The translations under genes were made by a program, and so were the position numbers. Below the pieces are notes generated by a model. That model had not been told where the DNA came from and ran no database searches. It saw nothing but the letters and a program-made list of their open reading frames with translations. 5,769 bases of DNA from Verrucomicrobiota bacterium (GTDB lineage Bacteria > Verrucomicrobiota > Verrucomicrobiia > Chthoniobacterales > JAFAMB01), in assembly GCA_019236035.1 (NCBI GenBank), contig JAFAJU010000584.1, positions 1 through 5,769 on the forward strand, written 5' to 3'. Within the stretch, counting starts at the first letter, position 1; every line of letters begins with the position of its first letter. This document shows, in pieces, positions 1 to 5,553 of the stretch.

Positions 1-389
1 ACAAAATTGGGCGGCGGCGCGTCGGTCCGATGCCCAATGACTCCGTTCAAGGTCGGTTGCATTGACCCTGTCGGGATCTTAAAAGGCCGCAAATAAAAGG
101 CGCGGATGCCCAGGGCCAGGACGATCGCAACGACAAAAAACTCCACATTCTCCCTGATCCCTTGGAGCTCCCGAGGCGGCTGCACTTTACCGACCACCGC
201 AAGTAGCTCGTTCTCGGCTGAGCGGACCTCTTGGCTTGAACGATTCTTCAGGGCTTTCTTCAATGCGTCGAGCTTTTCCTCGAGCCGATCAAGATCTCCG
301 GGACGGGCGATATCTCTTCGATAGTTAATGACTCTACGCGCGGCCTTCGCGATTGCGCGGCCCTCTTCAATGTACTTGGGAGTAAACAT
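1..389 (-). CDS. lepB: Signal peptidase I, N-terminal part (runs off the left edge)
   Basis: Signal peptidase I is a membrane serine protease that removes signal peptides from exported proteins on the outer face of the cytoplasmic membrane. The first 129 residues are visible. Residues 33-68 are charged and Leu/Lys/Glu-rich, probably a coiled coil. A hydrophobic segment lies at about 84-100 (FFVVAIVLALGIRAFYL), followed directly by RPFKIPTGSMQPTL. The family's catalytic serine box is (S/T)GSMxPTL, so Ser109 is the nucleophile. The catalytic lysine and C-terminal boxes lie outside the window. The cytoplasmic region of over 80 residues before the membrane anchor is longer than in minimal signal peptidases. 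The ATG at 389-387 overlaps the lepA stop by one base (TGATG), with no clear Shine-Dalgarno, so translational coupling to lepA is likely. The lepA-lepB order is classical in many bacteria. The family call is firm; the completeness of the gene cannot be judged. Confidence 0.93.
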   Translation of the reverse strand, partial: MFTPKYIEEGRAIAKAARRVINYRRDIARPGDLDRLEEKLDALKKALKNRSSQEVRSAENELLAVVGKVQPPRELQGIRENVEFFVVAIVLALGIRAFYLRPFKIPTGSMQPTLNGVIGHRTDAPPPNF

Positions 390-2197
390 CAATTAGTCTT
401 AAGAACTTCAATAAAAGCTTCCTGAGGGATGTTTACCCGGCCAATGGCTTTCATCCGCTTCTTACCTTCTTTCTGCTTTTCGAGCAGCTTTCTTTTCCGC
501 GTTATATCGCCGCCGTAGCATTTGGCGGTCACGTTCTTCCGGAGGGCCGAAACATTTTCGCGAGCGATGATCTTGCCACCGATGGCAGCCTGGATCGAAA
601 CCTGAAATAGTTGTTGAGGGATGACATCTTTCAACTTCGCGGCGAGGAGCCGGCCACGCGCTTCCGCCTTGTCCCTGTGCACGATGCTCGAGAAGGCATC
701 TACTGGTTCGCTATTGACCAGCATATCCAGCTTTACCAGATCCGCTGCGCGATAGCCGAAATGTTCGTAATCCATCGAACCGTACCCATGCGTCACCGAT
801 TTGATCTTGTCGTTAAAATCCACCAGGATCTCATTGAGCGGCATCACGGCGGTCAACATCACCCGGCGCGTATCCAGCGACTCCGTATGCTCGACTTCTC
901 CGCGTTTTTCCATGATCAACTGCATCATGTCCCCGATGTTTTCGTTCGGGCACATGACGAAACATTTTACGACCGGCTCTCGGATCTCGTTGATTACACT
1001 GGGATCAGGTAGAAAAGAAGGATTGTCGACTTCGACCAGCTCGCCGTTCGTCTTCAGCACGTGGTAAACTACGCTTGGGTAGGTCGCGATGATGTCCATG
1101 TCGAACTCGCGCCGGAGCCTTTCCTGCACTATTTCCATATGGAGCAACCCAAGGAAACCGCACCTGAAACCATACCCAAGGGCGACGGAGCTTTCGGCTT
1201 GATAAACAAAGGCCGAATCGTTGATCTGCAGTTTGCCCATCGCGGTCTTCAAATGCTCGAAATCAGCGGTGTTGATCGGATATATCCCGCTGAAAACCAT
1301 CGGATGAATTTCTTGAAATCCCGGCAACGGTTCGACGGCGGCATTTCGACTGCCGGTCAGCGTGTCTCCAATCTTGATCTCCGCGGTCGACTTAATGTTC
1401 GCGATAAAGTAGCCGACATGACCGGATTCCAGACTCGGTTGAGCCAGCGGTTTGGGCGTGAATATGCCGACCTCTTTGATTTCGTAACTGTTTGAGGTGC
1501 TCATCAGCCTGACCGCCTGACCCGCCGCAATACTTCCCGAGAAAACTCGCGCGTAGGCCACCACCCCTCGATAGATATCAAACACCGAGTCGAAGACCAG
1601 GGCTCTCAGCTTGCTGTCCGGCGAGGATTTAGGCGCCGGAATCCGATGAACGACGGCTTCCAGAATCTCGTCCACGCCAACGCCGGTCTTTGCGCTAGCC
1701 AGGATCGCCTCGTCCGCCGGAATTGCCAGGATGTCTTCGAGCTGCTTTTTAACGGTCGGAATATCGGCGTTCGGGAGATCGATCTTGTTGATCACAGGCA
1801 CGATCGCCAGATTCTGTTTCATGGCGAGATGGACATTCGCCACGGTCTGAGCCTCCACCCCCTGGGCCGCGTCAACGACGAGCACCGCACCCTCACAAGC
1901 CGCAAGGCTCCGAGAGACCTCATACGAGAAATCTACGTGCCCCGGAGTGTCGAGCAGATTCAACCGGTAGGTATGCCCATCCTTTGCCACATATTGCATG
2001 GTCACCGGATGCGCCTTGATTGTGATACCCCTCTCCCGCTCCAGATCCATTGAGTCGAGCAACTGATCCTGCTTTTCCCGCTCTTCAATAGTGCCGGTCG
2101 TCTCGAGCAACCGATCCGACAACGTTGTCTTCCCATGATCGATGTGCGCGATGATGCAAAAATTGCGGGTATACCGGCATCCCATGTGGAAGCGCAT
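389..2197 (-). CDS. lepA: Elongation factor 4 (LepA), ribosome-associated GTPase
   Basis: LepA/EF4 is a translational GTPase that binds the 70S ribosome and acts in translation quality control or ribosome biogenesis. The 602 residues match the usual length of about 600. GTPase motifs in order are AHIDHGKT (17-24, P-loop), the RERGITIK switch I region (54-61), DTPGH (83-87, His87 being the catalytic histidine), NKID (137-140) and SAK (168-170). The EF-G-like middle region has GYGFRCGFLGLLHMEI (341-356). The LepA-specific C-terminal domain has AKCYGGDITRKRKLLEKQKEGKKRMK (558-583) and ends QEAFIEVLKTN. These identify LepA rather than EF-G or TypA. Met5 (ATG at 2185) is an alternative start closer to the usual N-terminus; neither start has a clear Shine-Dalgarno. 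The family usually reads KAQ after switch I; here it is KAHPV. The gene is divergent from nuoB and heads a lepA-lepB unit. Confidence 0.98.
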   Translation of the reverse strand: MRFHMGCRYTRNFCIIAHIDHGKTTLSDRLLETTGTIEEREKQDQLLDSMDLERERGITIKAHPVTMQYVAKDGHTYRLNLLDTPGHVDFSYEVSRSLAACEGAVLVVDAAQGVEAQTVANVHLAMKQNLAIVPVINKIDLPNADIPTVKKQLEDILAIPADEAILASAKTGVGVDEILEAVVHRIPAPKSSPDSKLRALVFDSVFDIYRGVVAYARVFSGSIAAGQAVRLMSTSNSYEIKEVGIFTPKPLAQPSLESGHVGYFIANIKSTAEIKIGDTLTGSRNAAVEPLPGFQEIHPMVFSGIYPINTADFEHLKTAMGKLQINDSAFVYQAESSVALGYGFRCGFLGLLHMEIVQERLRREFDMDIIATYPSVVYHVLKTNGELVEVDNPSFLPDPSVINEIREPVVKCFVMCPNENIGDMMQLIMEKRGEVEHTESLDTRRVMLTAVMPLNEILVDFNDKIKSVTHGYGSMDYEHFGYRAADLVKLDMLVNSEPVDAFSSIVHRDKAEARGRLLAAKLKDVIPQQLFQVSIQAAIGGKIIARENVSALRKNVTAKCYGGDITRKRKLLEKQKEGKKRMKAIGRVNIPQEAFIEVLKTN

Positions 2198-2384
2198 TAT
2201 TGTCTAGTCGAGGGGTCGCGTCAAACACGAGGAGGACTCCCTGCCTTGGCATTAGGGCCCGCGAAACACGCCAAAGACACGAAAATATATCTTATTTACC
2301 TTTCGCGTGTTTGGCGGGCCCTTCTTCACCAAGCCGCCTCAAGATTTCACTTGCCCCCGAATTGCCGGACCTTAAGCTGTTCTT
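2198..2384. promoter_or_regulatory. Divergent lepA / nuoB intergenic region
   Basis: This 187-bp spacer separates two divergent gene starts, so promoters for both the lepA-lepB and nuoBC units must lie here or inside the gene ends. Its only AT-rich stretch is at about 2281-2298, in the loop of the inverted repeat at 2254-2322. That stretch contains TATATC on the plus strand and TAAGAT and TATATT on the minus strand, which could serve as -10-like elements. I see no convincing matching -35 box in either direction. No Shine-Dalgarno precedes the nuoB ATG at 2385, and an in-frame TAA at 2373-2375 rules out a longer NuoB. Confidence 0.45.
2254..2322. repeat. Long imperfect inverted repeat between lepA and nuoB
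   Basis: The left arm at 2254-2276 (AGGGCCCGCGAAACACG...) pairs with the right arm at 2300-2322 (...CGTGTTTGGCGGGCCCT). They match at 21 of 23 positions, with mismatches at the ninth and eighteenth positions of the GGGCCC-to-AAA core. The 23-base loop (2277-2299) is AT-rich. The mismatches swap CGCG and CGCC sub-blocks, as if the arms evolved from one copied unit. It could be a dispersed palindromic intergenic repeat, a cruciform-forming site, or a bidirectional terminator or operator. Function is unknown. Confidence 0.8.
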
Positions 2385-2909
2385 ATGGCACAAACTGCCC
2401 CTGTTGCGTACGATTCCAAGGTCGAAGGAAACATAATCTTTTCCCGGCTCGACGCTTGTATCAATTGGATGCGGAAAAACTCTCTATGGCCCATGCCGAT
2501 GGGCCTGGCCTGTTGCGCCATCGAAATGATGGCCACGGCATGTGCCCGCTTCGACATCGCGCGATTCGGCGCCGAAGTGATGCGATTCTCGCCGCGACAA
2601 TCGGACGTTATGATTGTGGCCGGGACCGTCACCTACAAGATGGCTCTTGCCGTGAAGCGAATCTACGATCAAATGCCGGAGCCGAAATGGGTTATCGCCA
2701 TGGGTGCGTGCGCCTCCTCCGGTGGGATGTACCGTAGCTACGCTGTCCTGCAAGGAGTTGATCACCTGATCCCGGTCGACGTCTACATCAGCGGTTGTCC
2801 GCCTCGCCCGGAGGCTCTGCTTGAAGGCCTCATGAAGCTGCAGCACAAGATCGAACATGAAAGAGCATTCACGGACCAGAAGAAAGAGCTGCTGGAGGTC
2901 TTTTCATGA
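2385..2909 (+). CDS. nuoB: NADH-quinone oxidoreductase subunit B (complex I, N2 cluster subunit)
   Basis: NuoB is the peripheral-arm subunit of respiratory complex I that carries the terminal [4Fe-4S] cluster N2, which passes electrons to quinone at the cytoplasmic face of the membrane. The 174 residues are typical. The N2 ligands are all visible: the tandem Cys43-Cys44 in GLACCAIEM, Cys109 in AMGACASSGGMY, and Cys138 in YISGCPPRPEAL. The stretch SRLDACINWMRKNSLWPMPMGLACC is characteristic of the family. The start is fixed by an in-frame TAA 12 bases before the ATG. The stop overlaps the nuoC start as ATGA, so nuoB and nuoC form one operon. nuoA, usually immediately upstream, is absent here; the neighbour is the divergent lepA. 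Confidence 0.97.
   Translation: MAQTAPVAYDSKVEGNIIFSRLDACINWMRKNSLWPMPMGLACCAIEMMATACARFDIARFGAEVMRFSPRQSDVMIVAGTVTYKMALAVKRIYDQMPEPKWVIAMGACASSGGMYRSYAVLQGVDHLIPVDVYISGCPPRPEALLEGLMKLQHKIEHERAFTDQKKELLEVFS
2893..2899 (+). promoter_or_regulatory. Shine-Dalgarno for nuoC
   Basis: TGGAGGT lies inside the 3' end of nuoB, with its GGAGG core at 2894-2898, seven bases before the nuoC ATG at 2906. It supports that start and independent ribosome loading on top of the ATGA overlap. Confidence 0.75.
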
Positions 2910-3478
2910 CCCTCGAGGAAGCCGCCGTCAAACTCCAGGAGCGATTTCAGATTGTGCAGCGAACCGATTTTCGCGGTGAAATCACTCTTGAACTGCCGCT
3001 TGCGCAGATCGAACCGGCCTGCAAGTTCGCTAAAGAACAGCTCGATTTTAACTTTCTGGCCGACCTTTCCAGCGTCGATAACTTCGGCGACGAACCTCGT
3101 TTTGAGGTCGTATACGAGCTTTATTCGTTGAATTCTAATGTCCATCTCCGGCTGAAAACCCGAGTTTCGGAGGATCATCTCGAGGTCCCGTCTGTGGTTC
3201 ACCTCTGGGCGACCGCTAACTGGCACGAACGCGAAGTCTACGACATGATGGGCATCCGCTTCGCCAATCATCCGGATCTCCGTCGAATCCTGATGTGGGA
3301 AGGATACCCGTACCATCCTCTGCGGAAAGATTTTCCGCTGGCGGGAAAACCGAGTGATATGCCGGACGTCGCTTTTAGTCACCCGGCACCCTTGGCTGGT
3401 GGTCCGTTTGTCACTCTACCCAGCTCAGGACACATCGAAGACCGCGAGCCTCGCGCCCGGCAGGTCGAAGAAGAGTAA
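2906..3478 (+). CDS. nuoC: NADH-quinone oxidoreductase subunit C (complex I 30 kDa subunit)
   Basis: NuoC is the 30-kDa-type hydrophilic subunit in the connecting module of complex I, next to NuoB and NuoD. The 190-residue protein is a stand-alone NuoC, not a NuoCD fusion. The 30-kDa signature is clear: NWHEREVYDMMGIRFANHPDLRRILM (105-130), then the quinone-module segment WEGYPYHPLRKDFPLAGK (131-148). The C-terminal 40 residues are Pro-rich and end in acidic residues, a variable tail. The start overlaps the nuoB stop (ATGA) and has a good GGAGG site. Subunits B and C touch in the complex, consistent with coupled translation. nuoD would normally follow, but the next gene here is an unrelated small cysteine-rich protein. 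Confidence 0.96.
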   Translation: MTLEEAAVKLQERFQIVQRTDFRGEITLELPLAQIEPACKFAKEQLDFNFLADLSSVDNFGDEPRFEVVYELYSLNSNVHLRLKTRVSEDHLEVPSVVHLWATANWHEREVYDMMGIRFANHPDLRRILMWEGYPYHPLRKDFPLAGKPSDMPDVAFSHPAPLAGGPFVTLPSSGHIEDREPRARQVEEE

Positions 3479-3554
3479 TAGATGGCCGGGGCCTTTCGCT
3501 TTGCCAGGGAAAAAAATCTCTGTGTTCTGCGCCCCTTTGTGTTTACATTCCAGA
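3479..3554 (+). other. nuoC to CPXCG gene spacer with a low-complexity segment
   Basis: This 76-bp gap contains a run of seven A (3510-3516), then an oligopyrimidine/GT-rich stretch of the type TCTCTGTGTTCTGCGCC (about 3517-3533) leading to CCCCTTTGTGTTT. The wording resembles degenerate intergenic repeats built of short CTCTGTG/CTTTGTG units seen in many environmental bacteria. I see no clear hairpin plus T-run terminator and no Shine-Dalgarno before 3555, so read-through from nuoBC is possible. Confidence 0.35.
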
Positions 3555-3740
3555 ATGGACCTCGAAGTAGAGTCACAAATTGTGTGTCCATACTGTGGAG
3601 CGGTTTTCATGACGGTCGTCGACACTTCATCCGGCACATTTTCAACGATTGAGGATTGTGAAGTCTGCTGTCGTCCGATCGCCGTAAACGTGCATTGTCA
3701 CTACGGCGAGATTGAGGCGGTCGATATTGATCGCGCGTGA
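3555..3740 (+). CDS. Small CPXCG-motif cysteine-rich protein
   Basis: This 61-residue protein matches the CPXCG-motif cysteine-rich family of small zinc-ribbon-like proteins with no established function. Two Cys pairs are visible: C11-P-Y-C14-G and C35-E-V-C38, with an additional C39. The spacing is typical of a four-Cys zinc knuckle. HCH at 47-49 adds possible ligands. The family core reads as CPYCG...DTSSG...IEDCEVCCRPI...V, and this matches. The same frame is open upstream to 3354, but that part overlaps nuoC and has no family similarity, so the ATG at 3555 is chosen although no Shine-Dalgarno precedes it. It lies 76 bp after nuoC on the same strand and may be co-transcribed. A cytoplasmic location is inferred from the lack of a signal peptide. 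Confidence 0.85.
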   Translation: MDLEVESQIVCPYCGAVFMTVVDTSSGTFSTIEDCEVCCRPIAVNVHCHYGEIEAVDIDRA

Positions 3741-3767
3741 AAATTTGCTCGCGCAGGGATCCACCTG

Positions 3768-3821
3768 AAGGGGCGTTGCTTCCGCCGTCGCCAAGCCTAT
3801 GGCGGACACGTGCAACGCCTT
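3768..3821 (+). terminator. Nested hairpin after the CPXCG gene, possible terminator
   Basis: The outer arm AAGGGGCGTTGC (3768-3779) pairs with GCAACGCCTT (3812-3821) apart from two extra G. The inner arm TCCGCC (3781-3786) pairs with GGCGGA (3801-3806). It starts 28 bases after the upstream stop. No T-run follows, so it is not a classical intrinsic terminator. It may protect the 3' end or be a palindromic repeat. Confidence 0.4.
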
Positions 3822-3857
3822 CGGCCGACAGGCGTTCCGCACTAGCAAACTGGATTG

Positions 3858-3871
3858 CGAGTTCGAACTCG
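3858..3871. repeat. Perfect 14-bp palindrome
   Basis: CGAGTTCGAACTCG is perfectly self-complementary and lies in the gene-free region. Its form fits a dimeric regulator site, but there is no adjacent promoter I can identify, and chance is possible in a palindrome-rich stretch. Confidence 0.4.
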
Positions 3872-3896
3872 TTCTCGCACAAGCTCTTTCATTGTG

Positions 3897-3980
3897 ACAT
3901 GCGCGTTCCACCCGTGATCTTGTAACATGCGCGTTCCACCCGTGATCTTGTAACATGCGCGTCCCGCCCGTGATCTCTGC
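3897..3980. repeat. Three-copy 28-bp tandem repeat
   Basis: Copies lie at 3897-3924, 3925-3952 and 3953-3980, head to tail with no spacers. Each begins ACATGCGCGTTCCACCCGTG and continues with ATCTTGTA. Copies one and two are identical; copy three diverges in the TTCCA block (TCCCG) and at its end. The 28-bp period is not a multiple of three, so it does not encode a repeated peptide. It is not CRISPR, as no spacers separate the units. Confidence 0.9.
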
Positions 3981-3997
3981 CGATGCACGGGGGGACG
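3960..3997. repeat. Strong hairpin formed by the last tandem repeat copy
   Basis: CGTCCCGCCCGTG (3960-3972) pairs with CACGGGGGGACG (3986-3997) over 12 bp with one bulged G (3966), leaving a 13-base loop. The bases that make copy three of the tandem repeat differ from copies one and two are the ones that complete the stem. No T-run follows. It could be a transcript-end structure or a remnant of a palindromic repeat. Confidence 0.65.
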
Positions 3998-4062
3998 CCC
4001 GTGTCACGCCGCATTCGGTAACCGGGCGATCAGATGACTCGTCTCTGAGTTTAGAGAATATT

Positions 4063-4296
4063 ATGAGACGATTTTTTCTGATCCTTGCACTTGCTTTTAC
4101 CGTAACGATGCTGCTCCAGCCTCGGTCTCAAGCTGGCATTTTCATCGGCTTCCCGATTCCTCTGCCGGTGCCGGTGTTTTACGGCCCCGCCTACTATCCT
4201 CCCGGTTACTATTACGGACCCTACGGATACGCCTATTACGCTCGGCCGTACTGGAGGCACCGGTACTGGGCGCGGCGCCATTGGTGGTATTATTGA
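4063..4296 (+). CDS. Small secreted Tyr/Pro/Gly-rich protein, function unknown
   Basis: This 77-residue protein belongs to no family whose function I recognise. It begins with a typical Sec signal peptide: Arg2-Arg3, a hydrophobic core at about 4-18 (FFLILALAFTVTMLL), and a likely signal peptidase site after SQA (22-24). The mature part of about 53 residues is low-complexity: 14 Tyr, 4 Trp, many Pro and Gly, with the phrases YYPPGYYYGPYGYAYY and then WRHRYWARRHWWYY. It ends in a basic/aromatic tail. The composition suggests an unstructured envelope or extracellular protein. The same frame is open back to 3955, but that part is repeat DNA. The ATG at 4063 is chosen because the signal peptide starts there and AGAGA (4053-4057) precedes it. 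A hairpin follows directly after the stop, suggesting a single-gene transcript. Confidence 0.75.
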   Translation: MRRFFLILALAFTVTMLLQPRSQAGIFIGFPIPLPVPVFYGPAYYPPGYYYGPYGYAYYARPYWRHRYWARRHWWYY

Positions 4297-4343
4297 CCTA
4301 GGGCTGCGCGACGGCCCGAAACCGGCCCGTCGCTTACCCTAGG
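4297..4343 (+). terminator. Hairpin immediately after the secreted-protein gene
   Basis: CCTAGGG (4297-4303) pairs with CCCTAGG (4337-4343), and inside it GCGACGG (4308-4314) pairs with CCGTCGC (4327-4333). It begins at the base after the TGA stop. There is no downstream T-run (CTATCTTGATG follows), so a terminator role is plausible but not classical. Confidence 0.5.
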
Positions 4344-4653
4344 CTATCTTGATGTCGCGCCTTCGGCGCTGAATCCGGCCGATAGGGCGAGGCTCGATTC
4401 CGCCCCGTTCCCCCTTGCTATGTCGGGCCAGCACGGGCGCCATAGTTCCGCGTCCGCAGAACGACGGCGACCGCCCGAGTCGGGGAGCCTGAGCAGGCAA
4501 CGCATCCCTACCGCCGAACGATCACGTATTTATGGCCTTTGGCGTCACGGATTTCATCGACAGCCATGGCTGTAATCTGGCAAAACCTTTGCGATAACTG
4601 CGCCACGCCGGCGGTCCCCCCCACCATCCAGCCGCTTCCATTGTGCCGTATTC
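4344..4653. other. Gene-free region upstream of the hydrolase
   Basis: No recognisable gene lies in these 310 bases. A small hairpin, GCGCC-TTC-GGCGC, sits at 4357-4369. A repeat-like element occupies 4383-4516. The rest, next to the hydrolase, contains an open minus-strand stretch at 4508-4627 that could be a gene remnant. Only a weak -10-like GATAAC (4593-4598) is visible as a possible hydrolase promoter, with no good -35 box. Confidence 0.5.
4383..4516. repeat. Repeat element, upstream copy (134 bp)
   Basis: The element starts TAGGGCGAGGCTC (4383-4395) and ends CCCTACCGCCG (4506-4516). The same 13-base start and 11-base end bound the element at 5558-5654. CCGCCCGAG (4471-4479) is also shared. 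The interior is otherwise different and longer, so this looks like a degenerate or composite member of the same family. Confidence 0.55.
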
Positions 4654-4661
4654 AGAAGGAG
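4654..4661 (+). promoter_or_regulatory. Shine-Dalgarno for the alpha/beta hydrolase
   Basis: AGAAGGAG ends seven bases before the ATG at 4669 and is one of only two strong ribosome binding sites in the window. It firmly sets the hydrolase start. Confidence 0.85.
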
Positions 4662-4668
4662 AAACTCT

Positions 4669-5475
4669 ATGCCTAAAGTCAAGGCAAACAACATAACCAT
4701 CAACTATGACCAGCAAGGAACTGGAGAACCTCTGATCCTGATCCCCTATTTAGCCGCAGATTACGCTTGCTACGCTTTTCAGGTGGCCGAGTACGCCAAG
4801 CATTTCACCTGTATCTCGATTGACCTACGCGGAACCGGAGAAAGCGACAAACCCGAAGGCGTCTATTCCACCGAACTTTTCGCTGACGATGTTGCTGCGT
4901 TCATGCAAGCTGTGGGGATCCCGAGTGCGCACATCTACGGCTTGTCGCTCGGGGCGGCCAGTGGCATGTGGCTGGCAGCCAAGTATCCTAACAAGGTTAA
5001 GTCGTTGTCCCTACACAGCGGTTGGACGAAGTCAGACCCGTTCGTCAAAACCGTGGTCGAAGGGTGGCAAGTGACGGCCAAAGCACTGGGCAGCGTGCCC
5101 GAGATGATTATTCTGAGCATTTTCCCGTGGTGTTTTACACCCGAGCTGTATGCCGCTAAGCCAGAGTACATCCAGTCTTTGGCTGACTTCGTGCGGAGCC
5201 GACCGGCGCAACCCGTGACAAGCTTCCTGCAAGAGTCGAATGCCGTGATCGCGCATGATTGTGCGGCTCATTTGGGCCAGATCACGATGCCAACGCAGAT
5301 CACCTTTGGGCGGCGAGACATGGTGACGTCGACTCGTTTTGCGGCTGAGATGACAAGTGCTATTCGCGGTTCGGAACTCATCATATTCGAAGAGTGCGCG
5401 CACACTGCGATGTATGAGCAGGTCGCTGAGTTCAACCAGAAGACCTTGGCATTCCTGCAGCGCCAGGTGGGTTAA
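4669..5475 (+). CDS. Alpha/beta hydrolase fold protein
   Basis: This 268-residue soluble enzyme has the alpha/beta hydrolase fold and no signal peptide, so it is probably cytoplasmic. The catalytic triad can be assigned: Ser93 in the nucleophile elbow YGLSLGAAS, Asp217 in TFGRRDMVT, and His245 in EECAHTAMY. The conserved IDLRGTGESDKP (51-62) after strand beta-4 is typical of the 3-oxoadipate enol-lactonase/RutD/haloperoxidase-like branch. The oxyanion-loop HG usual after beta-3 is replaced by PY in LILIPYLAAD (22-31). The cap region (about 120-190) is Trp/Phe-rich. The substrate cannot be told from sequence; ester, lactone or related bond hydrolysis is inferred from the fold. The gene stands alone, with a good Shine-Dalgarno, a hairpin after its stop, and related repeat elements on both sides. 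Confidence 0.93.
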   Translation: MPKVKANNITINYDQQGTGEPLILIPYLAADYACYAFQVAEYAKHFTCISIDLRGTGESDKPEGVYSTELFADDVAAFMQAVGIPSAHIYGLSLGAASGMWLAAKYPNKVKSLSLHSGWTKSDPFVKTVVEGWQVTAKALGSVPEMIILSIFPWCFTPELYAAKPEYIQSLADFVRSRPAQPVTSFLQESNAVIAHDCAAHLGQITMPTQITFGRRDMVTSTRFAAEMTSAIRGSELIIFEECAHTAMYEQVAEFNQKTLAFLQRQVG

Positions 5476-5476
5476 A

Positions 5477-5520
5477 GGCCAAGGTGAACGGCTCGACTGA
5501 GCTCGCCGAAGTCCTTGGCC
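5477..5520 (+). terminator. Hairpin just after the hydrolase stop
   Basis: GGCCAAGG (5477-5484) pairs perfectly with CCTTGGCC (5513-5520), and CGGC (5489-5492) with GCCG (5505-5508) inside. It starts two bases after the TAA. No T-run follows, so it is at most a non-canonical terminator. Confidence 0.45.
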
Positions 5521-5553
5521 CTACCAGATCGTTTGGCAGGGACGCGCTTCGTC

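Larger units (their letters stand above)
3741..4062. other. 322-bp gene-free region rich in repeats and hairpins
   Basis: No convincing coding frame lies between the CPXCG gene stop and the start of the small secreted protein. The short open frames on both strands have no recognisable domains and cross the tandem repeat out of phase. The region holds a nested hairpin (3768-3821), a 14-bp palindrome (3858-3871), a 28-bp tandem repeat (3897-3980) and a bulged hairpin (3960-3997), all described separately. A further CGCCCG/CGGGCG pair lies at 3996-4001 and 4023-4028. Confidence 0.6.

Noticed and set aside
611..1495. Plus-strand open frames inside lepA
   Set aside because: They lie antisense to a full-length, well conserved lepA and show no protein-family features.
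2135..2737. Plus-strand open frame of 200 codons over the lepA start and nuoB
   Set aside because: It is out of frame with nuoB, whose cluster ligands and length are intact, and antisense to lepA at its start.
3354..3554. N-terminal extension of the CPXCG protein
   Set aside because: The extra 67 residues overlap nuoC in another frame and look like no conserved sequence; the family starts near the ATG at 3555.
3851..3890. tRNA T-loop-like GTTCGAAC
   Set aside because: There is no acceptor stem, anticodon arm or D arm around it; it is just the core of the 14-bp palindrome.
3737..3925. Plus-strand 62-codon frame after the CPXCG gene
   Set aside because: It is Ser/Arg/Ala-rich text from hairpin and repeat DNA, with no ribosome site and no recognisable motif.
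3897..3980. 28-bp direct repeats as a CRISPR array
   Set aside because: The units abut with no spacers, number only three, and no cas genes are present.
3642..4007. Minus-strand open frame of 121 codons across the CPXCG gene and tandem repeats
   Set aside because: It is antisense to the better supported CPXCG gene, crosses the 28-bp repeat out of phase, and shows no domain or start signal.
4522..4716. Minus-strand 64-codon frame upstream of the hydrolase
   Set aside because: It overlaps the hydrolase start and its Shine-Dalgarno, and has no recognisable content.
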